This document shows, in pieces, positions 18,183 through 26,452 of a stretch of 64,000 nucleotides of DNA; position 1 is the stretch's first letter; each line of letters opens with the position of its first letter. Made by a program: the position numbers and the translations under genes. The notes under the pieces were generated by a model that saw only the letters and a program-made list of their open reading frames with translations, made no database searches and was not told where the DNA came from. Origin of the DNA: Bradyrhizobium manausense (lineage in GTDB: Bacteria > Pseudomonadota > Alphaproteobacteria > Rhizobiales > Xanthobacteraceae); the NCBI RefSeq assembly GCF_001440035.1, contig NZ_LJYG01000099.1:8848-72847 (forward strand). Reading direction: 5' to 3'.

Positions 18183-19487
18183 TTACAAAATGAACCGGCT
18201 CAGGTCGGCGTTCCTGGCGAGGTCACCGACGTGCTTCTGCACGAAATCGGCATCGACCCTGATGGTCTCGCCGTTGCGGTCGGGGGCGGTGAAGGAGATC
18301 TCGTCCAGCACCCGCTCCATGACGGTCTGCAGCCTGCGCGCGCCGATATTCTCGACGGTGGAATTGACGGCGACCGCCACGTCGGCGAGCGCGTCGATGG
18401 CGCTGTCGGTGATGTCGAGCGTCACGCCCTCGGTCTGCATCAAGGCGACATATTGCTTGATCAGCGAGGCCTCGGGCTCGGTCAGGATGCGGCGCATGTC
18501 GTCGCGGGTCAGTGCCTGCAATTCGACGCGGATCGGCAGGCGGCCCTGCAGCTCCGGCAGCAGGTCCGACGGCTTGGCGACGTGGAAGGCGCCGGAGGCG
18601 ATGAACAGGATGTGGTCGGTCTTGACCGCGCCATGCTTGGTCGAGACCGTGGTGCCCTCGATCAGCGGCAACAGGTCGCGCTGCACGCCCTCGCGCGAGA
18701 CGTCGCCGGCGGCGCGGCCTTCGCGGGCGCAGATCTTGTCGATCTCGTCGAGGAAGACGATGCCGTTGTTCTCGACCGCGCTGATCGCCTCCAGCGTGAG
18801 CTGATCAGTATCGAGCAGCTTGTCGGATTCCTCGTTGACGAGAATTTCGTGCGAGCCCTCGACGGTCAGTCGCCGCGTCTTGCTGCGGCCGCCCAGCTTG
18901 CCGAAGATATCGCCGATCGAGATGGCGCCCATCTGCGCGCCCGGCATGCCCGGGATCTCGAACATCGGCATGCCGCCGCCTGAGGACTGCGTCTCGATCT
19001 CGATTTCCTTGTCGTTCAATTCGCCGGCGCGCAGCTTCTTGCGAAAGGATTCCCGCGTCGCCGAGCTTGCATTGGCGCCGACCAGCGCATCGAGCACGCG
19101 CTCCTCGGCGGCGAGCTGGGCGCGGGCCTGCACGTCCTTGCGCTTCTTCTCCCGGACCTGGGCGATCGCGACCTCGACGAGGTCGCGCACGATCTGCTCG
19201 ACGTCGCGGCCGACATAGCCGACCTCGGTGAATTTTGTGGCTTCCACCTTCAGGAACGGCGCGTTCGCAAGCCTGGCAAGACGGCGCGCGATCTCGGTTT
19301 TGCCGACGCCGGTGGGCCCGATCATCAGGATGTTCTTGGGCAGCACCTCTTCGCGCAGCGAGCCGGTGAGCTGCTGCCGGCGCCAGCGGTTGCGCAGCGC
19401 GATCGAGACGGCGCGCTTGGCGTCGCCCTGGCCGACGATGAAACGGTCGAGTTCGGATACGATTTCGCGGGGGGAAAAGTCTGTCAT
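18183..19487 (-). CDS. hslU: ATP-dependent protease ATPase subunit HslU (ClpY)
   Basis: AAA+ unfoldase that feeds substrates to the HslV peptidase. The 434-residue protein has Walker [16 protein letters not shown] near residue 55, the pore loop region GYVGRDVEQ, an I-domain (about 110-240), Walker [11 protein letters not shown] and the C-terminal end SRFIL that docks into HslV. It lies downstream of hslV, with two unrelated genes between them on the same strand. Confidence 0.98.
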   Translation of the reverse strand: MTDFSPREIVSELDRFIVGQGDAKRAVSIALRNRWRRQQLTGSLREEVLPKNILMIGPTGVGKTEIARRLARLANAPFLKVEATKFTEVGYVGRDVEQIVRDLVEVAIAQVREKKRKDVQARAQLAAEERVLDALVGANASSATRESFRKKLRAGELNDKEIEIETQSSGGGMPMFEIPGMPGAQMGAISIGDIFGKLGGRSKTRRLTVEGSHEILVNEESDKLLDTDQLTLEAISAVENNGIVFLDEIDKICAREGRAAGDVSREGVQRDLLPLIEGTTVSTKHGAVKTDHILFIASGAFHVAKPSDLLPELQGRLPIRVELQALTRDDMRRILTEPEASLIKQYVALMQTEGVTLDITDSAIDALADVAVAVNSTVENIGARRLQTVMERVLDEISFTAPDRNGETIRVDADFVQKHVGDLARNADLSRFIL

Positions 19488-19539
19488 GGCACCTTAGCTA
19501 GGATCAGAAACCGGCGGGGACAAGCCGCTTTTTGGGTCA

Positions 19540-20145
19540 TCAGATGATCGGCGGACCGGATTGCCATTGCTTCACGGCCTCGATCGGATGGATCAGCATC
19601 AGGATATTGAGCGTCAGATTGTCCCTGATGTGCAGCGCCAGCATGAGCTCGAAGGCGAGCCCGAGCGCGACGGTTGCGGTAACAGGAAGCACGCGTGCGG
19701 TGAGGAACCCCAGCACCATGAACAGCGTGTCCGAGACAGAATTGACGATGCTGTCGCCGTAATAATCCAGCGAGATCGTGCCGGCGCGGTAGCGCTCGAT
19801 GATTACAGGCGAATTCTCGACGATCTCCCAGGCGCCCTCGATCAGCATCGCGATGATCAGCCGTGCCGGCCAGCTGAGATGCCGCGAAAACAGCAGCCAC
19901 GTCAGCCCGTAGAACAGGAAGCCGTGCAGCACGTGCGAGAAGCTGTACCAGTCGGCGATGTGCTGGGAATTCTCCGAGCTGTTCACAACGCCGTGCCACA
20001 GCTTGACATAGCCGCAGGTGCAGATCGGCACGCGCCCCATCGCAAACAGGATCGAGGCCTGCAGCGCCAGCAGCAGCAGCGCGATGCCGAGGAAGGCGAG
20101 CGGCGGCAGTGCGGCCCTGCTCTGGCGTGTGCTCGTCAGGGTCAC
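19540..20145 (-). CDS. DUF2585 (UPF0314) membrane protein
   Basis: A 201-residue inner-membrane protein with four or five hydrophobic segments. Family features include [13 protein letters not shown] near residue 40 and the [17 protein letters not shown] and [10 protein letters not shown] segments, His- and Glu-rich as in putative metal-dependent membrane enzymes. The function is unknown. It starts with GTG overlapping the stop of the GNAT gene (GTGA) and lies between hslV and hslU, so it is probably part of a heat-shock or housekeeping operon. Confidence 0.82.
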   Translation of the reverse strand: MTLTSTRQSRAALPPLAFLGIALLLLALQASILFAMGRVPICTCGYVKLWHGVVNSSENSQHIADWYSFSHVLHGFLFYGLTWLLFSRHLSWPARLIIAMLIEGAWEIVENSPVIIERYRAGTISLDYYGDSIVNSVSDTLFMVLGFLTARVLPVTATVALGLAFELMLALHIRDNLTLNILMLIHPIEAVKQWQSGPPII

Positions 20146-20627
20146 GGCTCACGCACCATCAACAGCGCGGTGCCATCCGGCGTCTCGACCATGCGGTCAC
20201 GGACGAAGCCTGATTTCTCGTAGGCGCGCAAGGCGCGCAGGTTGAGCGGATCGGGATCGGTGACCATGCGCGGCAGGCCGTTGCCGAACCGCTCATCGAC
20301 AAATTGGCGGATGAACGCCGAACCATGGCCGCGTCCGATCATGTCGCTGTCGCCGATGAACTGGTCGATTCCACGCGTGCCCTCCGGCTGTGGCCCGAAG
20401 CCCGTATTCCAGGCGGTCAGGCGATAGCATTGAAGATAGCCGAACGGCCGGTTGCCGGCCAAGACGATGAACTGCTCCATCGCCGGTTCATCGAGATCGC
20501 CGCTGACGAGTGCAAACTGCTCGCCCGGATCGCCCCACCATTCCCGCACATGCGCTTCGCCGAGCCATCGCCGGATCAGCGGCAAATCGGCCGCGCTCAG
20601 CGGGTGGAAGGCGTAGCCGGGCTCCAC
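20142..20627 (-). CDS. GNAT family N-acetyltransferase (AAC(6')-like)
   Basis: A 161-residue acetyltransferase with the pattern of the aminoglycoside 6'-N-acetyltransferase branch. Visible motifs are [36 protein letters not shown] (acetyl-CoA-binding loop) and [20 protein letters not shown]. Chromosomal relatives are common and their natural substrate is usually unknown; resistance should not be assumed. The GTG start is three bases after the hslV stop, and the stop overlaps the DUF2585 start, so translation is coupled along hslV-GNAT-DUF2585. Confidence 0.85.
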   Translation of the reverse strand: MEPGYAFHPLSAADLPLIRRWLGEAHVREWWGDPGEQFALVSGDLDEPAMEQFIVLAGNRPFGYLQCYRLTAWNTGFGPQPEGTRGIDQFIGDSDMIGRGHGSAFIRQFVDERFGNGLPRMVTDPDPLNLRALRAYEKSGFVRDRMVETPDGTALLMVREP

Positions 20628-20630
20628 GAC

Positions 20631-21191
20631 CTAACCGGTGGACAGCGCTTCGATGGTGACGTTGCGGTTGGTGTAGACGCAGATGTCGGCGGCGATGTCG
20701 AGGGAGCGGCGGACGATGGTCTCGGCGTCCTTGTCGGTGTCAACAAGGGCCCTCGCCGCGGCCAGCGCGTAATTGCCGCCGGAGCCGATCGCCATCACGC
20801 CGGCCTCGGGCTCGAGCACGTCGCCGGTGCCTGTGAGCACCAAAGAGACGTCCTTGTCGGCCACGATCATCATGGCCTCCAGCCGGCGGAGGTAGCGATC
20901 GGTGCGCCAGTCCTTGGCGAGCTCGACCGCGGCCCGGGTCAATTGCCCCGGATATTGCTCCAGCTTGCTCTCAAGCCGCTCGAACAGGGTGAAGGCATCG
21001 GCTGTGGCGCCGGCAAAGCCGCCGATCACATCGCCCTTGCCGAGTTTCCGCACCTTTTTGGCGTTTGACTTGATCACGGTCTGGCCGATCGAGACCTGGC
21101 CGTCGCCGCCGACCACCACCTTGCCGCCCTTGCGGACCGTCAAAATCGTGGTGCCGTGCCAGACCGGCGAGCTGTTGTGGGAATCCTGCAT
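20631..21191 (-). CDS. hslV: ATP-dependent protease peptidase subunit HslV (ClpQ)
   Basis: Threonine peptidase of the HslUV protease. I chose ATG at 21191 (186 residues, beginning [13 protein letters not shown]). The mature enzyme should begin at the Thr of [19 protein letters not shown] after removal of about 13 residues. The [18 protein letters not shown] segment is typical. It starts the hslV-GNAT-DUF2585-hslU series and is divergent from hisB. About 190 bases separate the two starts and must hold both promoters. Confidence 0.97.
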   Translation of the reverse strand: MQDSHNSSPVWHGTTILTVRKGGKVVVGGDGQVSIGQTVIKSNAKKVRKLGKGDVIGGFAGATADAFTLFERLESKLEQYPGQLTRAAVELAKDWRTDRYLRRLEAMMIVADKDVSLVLTGTGDVLEPEAGVMAIGSGGNYALAAARALVDTDKDAETIVRRSLDIAADICVYTNRNVTIEALSTG

Positions 21192-21381
21192 GAATGACCC
21201 TCGTTGTCCGGCTGATTTAAGCGGTCGGGAGCAGGCGCACAACGGGCCGTTCCGGGCCGAATTTGCTCACCATAGGCAGAAGTAGAGGCCCGGCCAGCCG
21301 TTCCCGCAGTAGCGAAGGCGTCATTTGGCTGTTAAGAGACTGGCGTTTTCGGCTCAAAGCTAGAATGGAAACCGATTTTCC

Positions 21382-21975
21382 ATGCGCACCGCGACGATCA
21401 AGCGCAAGACCAAGGAAACCGACATCGAGGTCTCCGTGAACCTCGATGGATCAGGCGTGGCCAATATCGCGACTGGCATCGGCTTTTTCGACCATATGCT
21501 CGATCTCCTCGCCCGCCATTCCCGCATCGACCTCACGGTCAAGGCGGTTGGCGACCTGCACATTGACTATCACCATACCACCGAAGACACCGGCATCGCG
21601 CTCGGCCAGGCGGTCAAGCAGGCGCTCGGCAACATGGCGGGCATCACCCGTTATGCCGGCGTGCACATGCCGATGGACGAGACGCTGACGCGCGTGGTCA
21701 TCGACATCTCGGGCCGCCCGTTCCTGGTGTTCAAGGCGGAATTTCCCCGCCACAAGATCGGTGAGTTCGACACCGAGCTGGTGCGCGAGTGGTTCCAGGC
21801 CTTCGCCATCAACGCCGGCGTGACTCTCCACGTCGAGACCCTATATGGCGATAACAGCCACCATATCGCCGAGTCCTGCTTCAAGGGCCTGGCGCGGGCG
21901 CTGCGCACCGCGGTTGCGATCGATCCCAGGGCGGCGGGCGAAATCCCCTCCACCAAGGGCTCGCTTGGCGGCTGA
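21382..21975 (+). CDS. hisB: imidazoleglycerol-phosphate dehydratase
   Basis: Histidine synthesis, sixth step: converts imidazole-glycerol phosphate to imidazole-acetol phosphate with a bound Mn pair. The single-domain form of 197 residues (not fused to a phosphatase) begins [20 protein letters not shown]. The metal-binding motifs are [25 protein letters not shown] and [13 protein letters not shown]. It opens the hisB-(DUF2628)-hisH-hisA-hisF-hisE cluster. Confidence 0.97.
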   Translation: MRTATIKRKTKETDIEVSVNLDGSGVANIATGIGFFDHMLDLLARHSRIDLTVKAVGDLHIDYHHTTEDTGIALGQAVKQALGNMAGITRYAGVHMPMDETLTRVVIDISGRPFLVFKAEFPRHKIGEFDTELVREWFQAFAINAGVTLHVETLYGDNSHHIAESCFKGLARALRTAVAIDPRAAGEIPSTKGSLGG

Positions 21976-22042
21976 CTCTCCATCCTGCCGGCCACGCGCC
22001 GTCGGCGGCATCGACTTCATTCTCGAGAGCGGGGCATCGAAA

Positions 22043-22576
22043 ATGCCTGTCTACACAGTTCATGCTCCCTTCCCCGGCGGCGCCGATCTGCGCGCGACCG
22101 ACAAGTTCGTGTTCGTGCGCGACGGCTTCCATGTCTGGGCGATGATCCTTGGTCCGTTCTGGCTGGCCTGGAACAGGCTGTGGCTGGCGCTGATCGGCTG
22201 GATCGTGTTCCTCGCCGCCTTCGATGCGGGGCTATCCAGCCTCGGTGTTGGTCGCCCCTCGATCTTCCTCGCCAACATCATCGTCGCGCTGCTGACGGGC
22301 TTTGAGGCCTCGAGCCTGCGCCGCTGGACCCTGTCACGCGGCAAGTGGCGGCAGCTCGACGTCGTCGTCGCCGCTGACCAAGACACCGCCGAGTGGCGGT
22401 TCTTCGAGCGCTGGAGCAAGTCACAGCAGGGCATCGTCAACGACCAATGGGCGGTCGATCGCGGCGGCCCGCCGCCGACCCGCAATGTGCCGGGCCAGCC
22501 ATTTTCGAACCCGCCGCCGCTTCCGGCCGGCGGCATCATTGGATTGTTTCCAGAACCGGGAGGGTCATCACGATGA
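22043..22576 (+). CDS. DUF2628 membrane protein
   Basis: A 177-residue protein starting [20 protein letters not shown] with the DUF2628 signature [20 protein letters not shown]. Two or three membrane segments lie at about residues 35-95. The C-terminus is soluble and ends in a Pro-rich stretch. Function unknown. It lies between hisB and hisH in the same direction. Its stop overlaps the hisH start (ATGA), so it is co-translated with the histidine genes although no role in histidine synthesis is known. Confidence 0.85.
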   Translation: MPVYTVHAPFPGGADLRATDKFVFVRDGFHVWAMILGPFWLAWNRLWLALIGWIVFLAAFDAGLSSLGVGRPSIFLANIIVALLTGFEASSLRRWTLSRGKWRQLDVVVAADQDTAEWRFFERWSKSQQGIVNDQWAVDRGGPPPTRNVPGQPFSNPPPLPAGGIIGLFPEPGGSSR

Positions 22577-23223
22577 GCGTCGCCATCATCGATTACGGTT
22601 CCGGAAATCTGCATTCCGCCGCCAAGGCCTTTGAGCGCGCCGCGCGCAGCCTGGACAATCCGCAGAAAGTCCTCGTCACCAGCGATCCCGATCAGGCCTA
22701 TGAAGCCGATCGCCTGGTGCTGCCTGGTGTCGGCGCCTTCGCCGATTGCCGGCGCGGCCTCGATGCCGTCAACGGCATGGTCGAGGCGATCACCGAAGCC
22801 GTGCGCGTCAAGGCGCGGCCGTTCTTCGGCATTTGCGTCGGCATGCAGCTGATGGCGAGCCGCGGCAAGGAGCATGTCGTCACCGAAGGCCTGAACTGGA
22901 TCGGCGGCGACGTCGAGAAGATCACGCCGCGTGACGAGAGCCTGAAGATCCCGCACATGGGCTGGAACACGCTCGAGCTGCTGCAACAGCACCCGGTGCT
23001 CGACAAGCTGCCGCTCGGCCCGAACGGGCAGCACGCTTATTTCGTGCATTCCTACCACCTCAACGCGGCCAATGAAGCGGATGTGCTCGCGCGCGCCGAT
23101 TACGGCGGGCCCGTCACCGCGATCGTCGCCAAGGACACCGCCATCGGCACGCAGTTTCACCCCGAGAAGAGCCAGCGCTTTGGGCTGGCCCTGATCTCGA
23201 ATTTTTTGCGATGGAAACCGTGA
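22573..23223 (+). CDS. hisH: imidazole glycerol phosphate synthase, glutaminase subunit
   Basis: Class I glutamine amidotransferase that releases ammonia for HisF. The 216-residue protein begins [20 protein letters not shown]. The nucleophile Cys lies in [10 protein letters not shown], and the triad His and Glu in [12 protein letters not shown]. The ATG at 22573 overlaps the DUF2628 stop. A dispersed repeat separates it from hisA. Confidence 0.97.
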   Translation: MSVAIIDYGSGNLHSAAKAFERAARSLDNPQKVLVTSDPDQAYEADRLVLPGVGAFADCRRGLDAVNGMVEAITEAVRVKARPFFGICVGMQLMASRGKEHVVTEGLNWIGGDVEKITPRDESLKIPHMGWNTLELLQQHPVLDKLPLGPNGQHAYFVHSYHLNAANEADVLARADYGGPVTAIVAKDTAIGTQFHPEKSQRFGLALISNFLRWKP

Positions 23224-23242
23224 TGGCCTCCGCTCTCACCTC

Positions 23243-23320
23243 GTCATTGCGAGCGCAGCGAAGCAATCCAGCGTCTTTCCGCGGCGGCGGTCTGGATTGC
23301 TTCGCTGCGCTCGCAATGAC
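23243..23320. repeat. GCAATCC-type palindromic repeat inside the his cluster
   Basis: Inverted element with arms GTCATTGCGAGCGCAGCGAA and TTCGCTGCGCTCGCAATGAC, nearly perfect, between hisH and hisA. It belongs to the family at 778-864 and 5885-5987. A stable mRNA hairpin is expected within the his transcript and could stabilise or attenuate it. Confidence 0.8.
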
Positions 23321-23374
23321 GGAGTGCTTAGCTGGCAGGTGCGTTCCCATGACGGGAACGAGAGCAGGTGCGAC

Positions 23375-24112
23375 ATGATTCTCTTTCCCGCGATCGACCT
23401 CAAGAACGGTCAGTGCGTGCGCCTCGAGCAAGGCGACATGGCGCGCGCGACCGTTTTCAACCTCGATCCCGCAGCTCAAGCCCAGAGCTTCGTTGCGCAG
23501 GGTTTTGAGTATCTCCACGTCGTCGATCTCGACGGTGCCTTCGCCGGCAAGCCTGTCAATGCGCACGCCGTCGAGGCGATGCTGAAGACGATTCCGATCC
23601 CGGTGCAGCTCGGCGGCGGCATTCGCGATCTCGCGACCGTCGAAGCCTGGCTTGAGAAAGGCATCACCCGCGTCATCATCGGCACCGCCGCGGTGCGCGA
23701 TCCGGAGCTGGTGAAGGCAGCGGCCAAGAAATTCCCCGGCCGCGTCGCCGTTGGCCTCGACGCACGCGACGGCAAGGTCGCCGTCGAAGGTTGGGCCGAG
23801 ACCTCACAGGTGACAGTGCTGGAGATCGCACAGCGATTCGAGGATGCCGGCGTCGCCGCCATCATCTTCACCGATATCGCGCGCGACGGCCTGCTCAAGG
23901 GCCTGAACCTCGATGCGACCATCGCGCTCGCCGATGCGATTGCGATTCCCGTGATCGCCTCGGGCGGGCTCGCTTCGATCGAGGACGTCAAGGCCATGCT
24001 GACGCCGCGTGCGAAAAAGCTCGCCGGCGCGATCGCCGGCCGCGCGCTCTACGACGGCCGGCTCGATCCAGCCGCCGCCCTCGCCCTGATCCGCAACGCG
24101 CGCAGGAGCTGA
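23375..24112 (+). CDS. hisA: phosphoribosylformimino-AICAR phosphate isomerase
   Basis: Histidine synthesis: Amadori-type isomerisation of ProFAR to PRFAR. The (beta/alpha)8 barrel of 245 residues begins [20 protein letters not shown] (catalytic Asp in AIDL). Phosphate-binding loops LGGGIRD and ASGGLAS and the second catalytic Asp in FTDIARDG are visible. The ATG at 23375 follows AGAGCAGG; a frame open from 23297 lies in the repeat and is not coding. Confidence 0.96.
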   Translation: MILFPAIDLKNGQCVRLEQGDMARATVFNLDPAAQAQSFVAQGFEYLHVVDLDGAFAGKPVNAHAVEAMLKTIPIPVQLGGGIRDLATVEAWLEKGITRVIIGTAAVRDPELVKAAAKKFPGRVAVGLDARDGKVAVEGWAETSQVTVLEIAQRFEDAGVAAIIFTDIARDGLLKGLNLDATIALADAIAIPVIASGGLASIEDVKAMLTPRAKKLAGAIAGRALYDGRLDPAAALALIRNARRS

Positions 24113-24115
24113 CAC

Positions 24116-24889
24116 ATGTTCAAGGTGCGCGTGATCCCCTGCCTCGACGTCAAGGACGGCCGCGTCGTCAAGGGCGTCAACTTCGTCGATTTGCGCGATG
24201 CCGGCGACCCCGTCGAAGCCGCGATCGCTTATGACGCCGCCGGCGCCGACGAGCTGACCTTTCTCGACATCACCGCGACCCATGAGAACCGCGGCATCAT
24301 GCTGGATGTGGTCCGGCGCACGGCCGAGGCCTGCTTCATGCCCGTCACCGTCGGCGGTGGCGTGCGCGAAGTCAACGACATCAAGACGCTGCTGCGCGCC
24401 GGCGCGGACAAGGTCTCGATCAACAGCGCCGCGGTGTCGCGGCGCGAGTTCGTCAAGGAAGCTGCCGAAAAATTCGGCGAGCAGTGCGTCGTGGTCGCCA
24501 TCGACGCCAAGCGGGTCAAGCGCCCGGGCGGCGACCGCTGGGAAATCTTTACCCATGGCGGTCGCAACTCGACCGGCATCGACGCCATCGAATACGCCCA
24601 GGAAGTGGTCTCGCTCGGCGCTGGTGAAATTTTGCTCACCTCGATGGACCGCGACGGTACCAGGCAGGGGTTTGACATCCCGCTGACCCGGGCGATAGCC
24701 GACAGCGTTCCCGTTCCCGTAATCGCCTCGGGCGGCGTCGGCAATCTCGATCACCTCGTCGACGGTATTCGCGACGGCCACGCCACGGCCGTGCTGGCCG
24801 CCTCCATCTTCCATTTCGGGGAATTCACCATTCGTGAAGCCAAGGAGCACATGGCGCGGCGGGGCTTGCCCATGCGCATGGATGCCTGA
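24116..24889 (+). CDS. hisF: imidazole glycerol phosphate synthase, cyclase subunit
   Basis: Uses ammonia from HisH to convert PRFAR to imidazole-glycerol phosphate and AICAR. The 257-residue barrel protein begins [20 protein letters not shown] (catalytic Asp of CLDV). VTVGGGVR and ASGGVGN phosphate loops and the second catalytic Asp in TSMDRDGT are present. The start has AGGAG seven bases upstream and follows the hisA stop by three bases. Confidence 0.97.
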   Translation: MFKVRVIPCLDVKDGRVVKGVNFVDLRDAGDPVEAAIAYDAAGADELTFLDITATHENRGIMLDVVRRTAEACFMPVTVGGGVREVNDIKTLLRAGADKVSINSAAVSRREFVKEAAEKFGEQCVVVAIDAKRVKRPGGDRWEIFTHGGRNSTGIDAIEYAQEVVSLGAGEILLTSMDRDGTRQGFDIPLTRAIADSVPVPVIASGGVGNLDHLVDGIRDGHATAVLAASIFHFGEFTIREAKEHMARRGLPMRMDA

Positions 24890-24966
24890 CGACTCCCCTT
24901 GGTAAAAATGCTACACAGGCCGATGGGAAAAGGCCTGTCTGGCCGGATCTGTTCCTGAGTATTCCG

Positions 24967-25287
24967 ATGCCGCGTTTCACGATCCATGACCTCGCCCAAA
25001 CCATCGACGCCCGCGCGGCCTCCGGTGGCGAGGCCTCCTATACCCGCAAGCTGCTCGACAAGGGCGCCGAACATTGCGCCAAGAAGTTCGGTGAGGAAGC
25101 AGTCGAAACCGTAATCGCAGCAGTCGAAAACGATCGCGCGCATCTGATCGCCGAAAGTGCCGACCTGCTCTATCACTTCCTTGTGCTGCTCAAGGCGCGC
25201 GGCGTAAAGTTGGAAGAGGTGGAAGCTGCCCTCGACAAGCGCACGAATATGTCGGGGTTGGAAGAGAAAGCGTCGCGTAAGGGCTGA
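24967..25287 (+). CDS. hisE: phosphoribosyl-ATP pyrophosphatase
   Basis: Second step of histidine synthesis: hydrolyses PR-ATP to PR-AMP. The 106-residue MazG-like all-helical protein begins MPRFTIHDLAQTIDARAAS. The family motif KKFGEEAVETVIAAVEND and the later ESADLLYHFLVLL carry the metal-binding acidic residues. It lacks a HisI domain, so the cyclohydrolase must be encoded elsewhere. It lies 77 bases after hisF. Confidence 0.95.
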   Translation: MPRFTIHDLAQTIDARAASGGEASYTRKLLDKGAEHCAKKFGEEAVETVIAAVENDRAHLIAESADLLYHFLVLLKARGVKLEEVEAALDKRTNMSGLEEKASRKG

Positions 25288-25289
25288 CA

Positions 25290-25355
25290 GCATGATCCGG
25301 ATCCGAAGCACCGCGTTGGCGCAACGTGTGAAGCGGTTTTCCGAAGAGATCATGC
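25290..25355. repeat. GCATGATCCGGA-type inverted repeat
   Basis: GCATGATCCGGA at the left and TTTTCCGAAGAGATCATGC at the right form an inverted element between hisE and coaA, interrupted by an 18-base insertion relative to the copy at 58153-58197. It is a dispersed rhizobial repeat family. Confidence 0.7.
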
Positions 25356-25388
25356 GTAGCTGAAGGGCCCCAACGGAAAGGTCGCGTC

Positions 25389-26345
25389 ATGGATATCCGC
25401 GCACCGGAGCAGCAATATAATCCTTACCGCGTCTACACGCGCGAAGAGTGGGCGCGTCTGCGCGACGATACCCCGATGACGCTGGAGCCGGGCGAGTTCG
25501 ACCGGTTGCGCTCGCTGCACGACCGCCTCGACCTGAAGGAGGTCGAGGATATCTATCTGCCGCTGTCGCGCCTGCTCTCGATCTATGTCGATGCGACGCA
25601 GCGCCTGTATTACGCGGAGCGGCAGTTCCTCAACATCCGCGACCGCAAGGTGCCCTACATCATCGGCGTCGCTGGTTCTGTCGCAGTCGGGAAGTCGACG
25701 ACCGCCCGCGTGCTCCAGGCGCTCTTGGCGCGCTGGTCGCCTCGTCCCAAAGTCGATCTGATCACCACCGACGGATTCCTCTACCCGAAGGCCCTGCTCG
25801 AGCAGCAAGGCATTTTGCAGAAGAAGGGGTTTCCGGAGAGCTACGACCTGCCGCTGCTGCTGGGCTTCCTGTCCGACATCAAGTCGGGCCGCAGGCACGT
25901 GCGCTCGCCGGTCTATTCGCATCTGACCTACGACATCGTGCCGAATGAATGGGCCGAGATCGACCAGCCCGACATTTTGATCGTCGAGGGCGTCAATGTC
26001 CTGCAAACCGGCAAGCTGCCGCGCGACGGCAAGGCGGTGCCTGTCGTCTCCGACTTCTTCGACTTCTCGGTCTATATCGACGCCGACGAAGCGGCGCTGC
26101 GGCGCTGGTACATCAAGCGCTTCCTGGCGCTGCGCGACACCGCGTTCACCGATCCAAAGTCCTACTTCCACCGCTATGCGCTGTTGTCGGACGAGGAGGC
26201 CATCGCCACCGCCACCGCGATCTGGGAGCGCACCAACCTCGCCAATCTCGAGGACAATATCTTGCCGACGCGTCCGCGGGCGACGCTGATCCTGAAGAAG
26301 GGCGCGGATCACGCGGTGGAGAGCGTGGCGCTGCGAAGGCTGTAG
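25389..26345 (+). CDS. coaA: type I pantothenate kinase CoaA
   Basis: First and regulatory step of CoA synthesis: phosphorylates pantothenate. The 318-residue protein has Walker [19 protein letters not shown] near residue 95, TTDGFLYP, the GFPESYD substrate loop and the VEGVNVLQ strand. These identify the bacterial type I enzyme, normally feedback-inhibited by CoA. A downstream dispersed repeat separates it from the convergent histidine kinase gene. Confidence 0.97.
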   Translation: MDIRAPEQQYNPYRVYTREEWARLRDDTPMTLEPGEFDRLRSLHDRLDLKEVEDIYLPLSRLLSIYVDATQRLYYAERQFLNIRDRKVPYIIGVAGSVAVGKSTTARVLQALLARWSPRPKVDLITTDGFLYPKALLEQQGILQKKGFPESYDLPLLLGFLSDIKSGRRHVRSPVYSHLTYDIVPNEWAEIDQPDILIVEGVNVLQTGKLPRDGKAVPVVSDFFDFSVYIDADEAALRRWYIKRFLALRDTAFTDPKSYFHRYALLSDEEAIATATAIWERTNLANLEDNILPTRPRATLILKKGADHAVESVALRRL

Positions 26346-26356
26346 GCAATGGTGCC

Positions 26357-26447
26357 GTAGGGTGGGCACAGGCGCGAAGCGCCGTGCCCACGTTTTCCCT
26401 GTTGTCACGTGAGAATGCGTGGGCACGCTGCGCTTTGCCCACCCTAC
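26357..26447. repeat. GTAGGGTGGGCA-type inverted repeat
   Basis: GTAGGGTGGGCACAGGCGCG and the complementary right arm CGCTTTGCCCACCCTAC enclose inner GTGCCCACG/CGTGGGCAC arms. It is between convergent coaA and the histidine kinase gene. Related copies are at 1988-2076 and 60234-60290. Confidence 0.75.
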
Positions 26448-26452
26448 GGCAG

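Noticed and set aside
20142..20627. Acquired aminoglycoside-resistance gene
   Set aside because: It matches the AAC(6') branch, but the normal GC, coupling to hslV and lack of mobile elements indicate a chromosomal GNAT enzyme; resistance is not implied.
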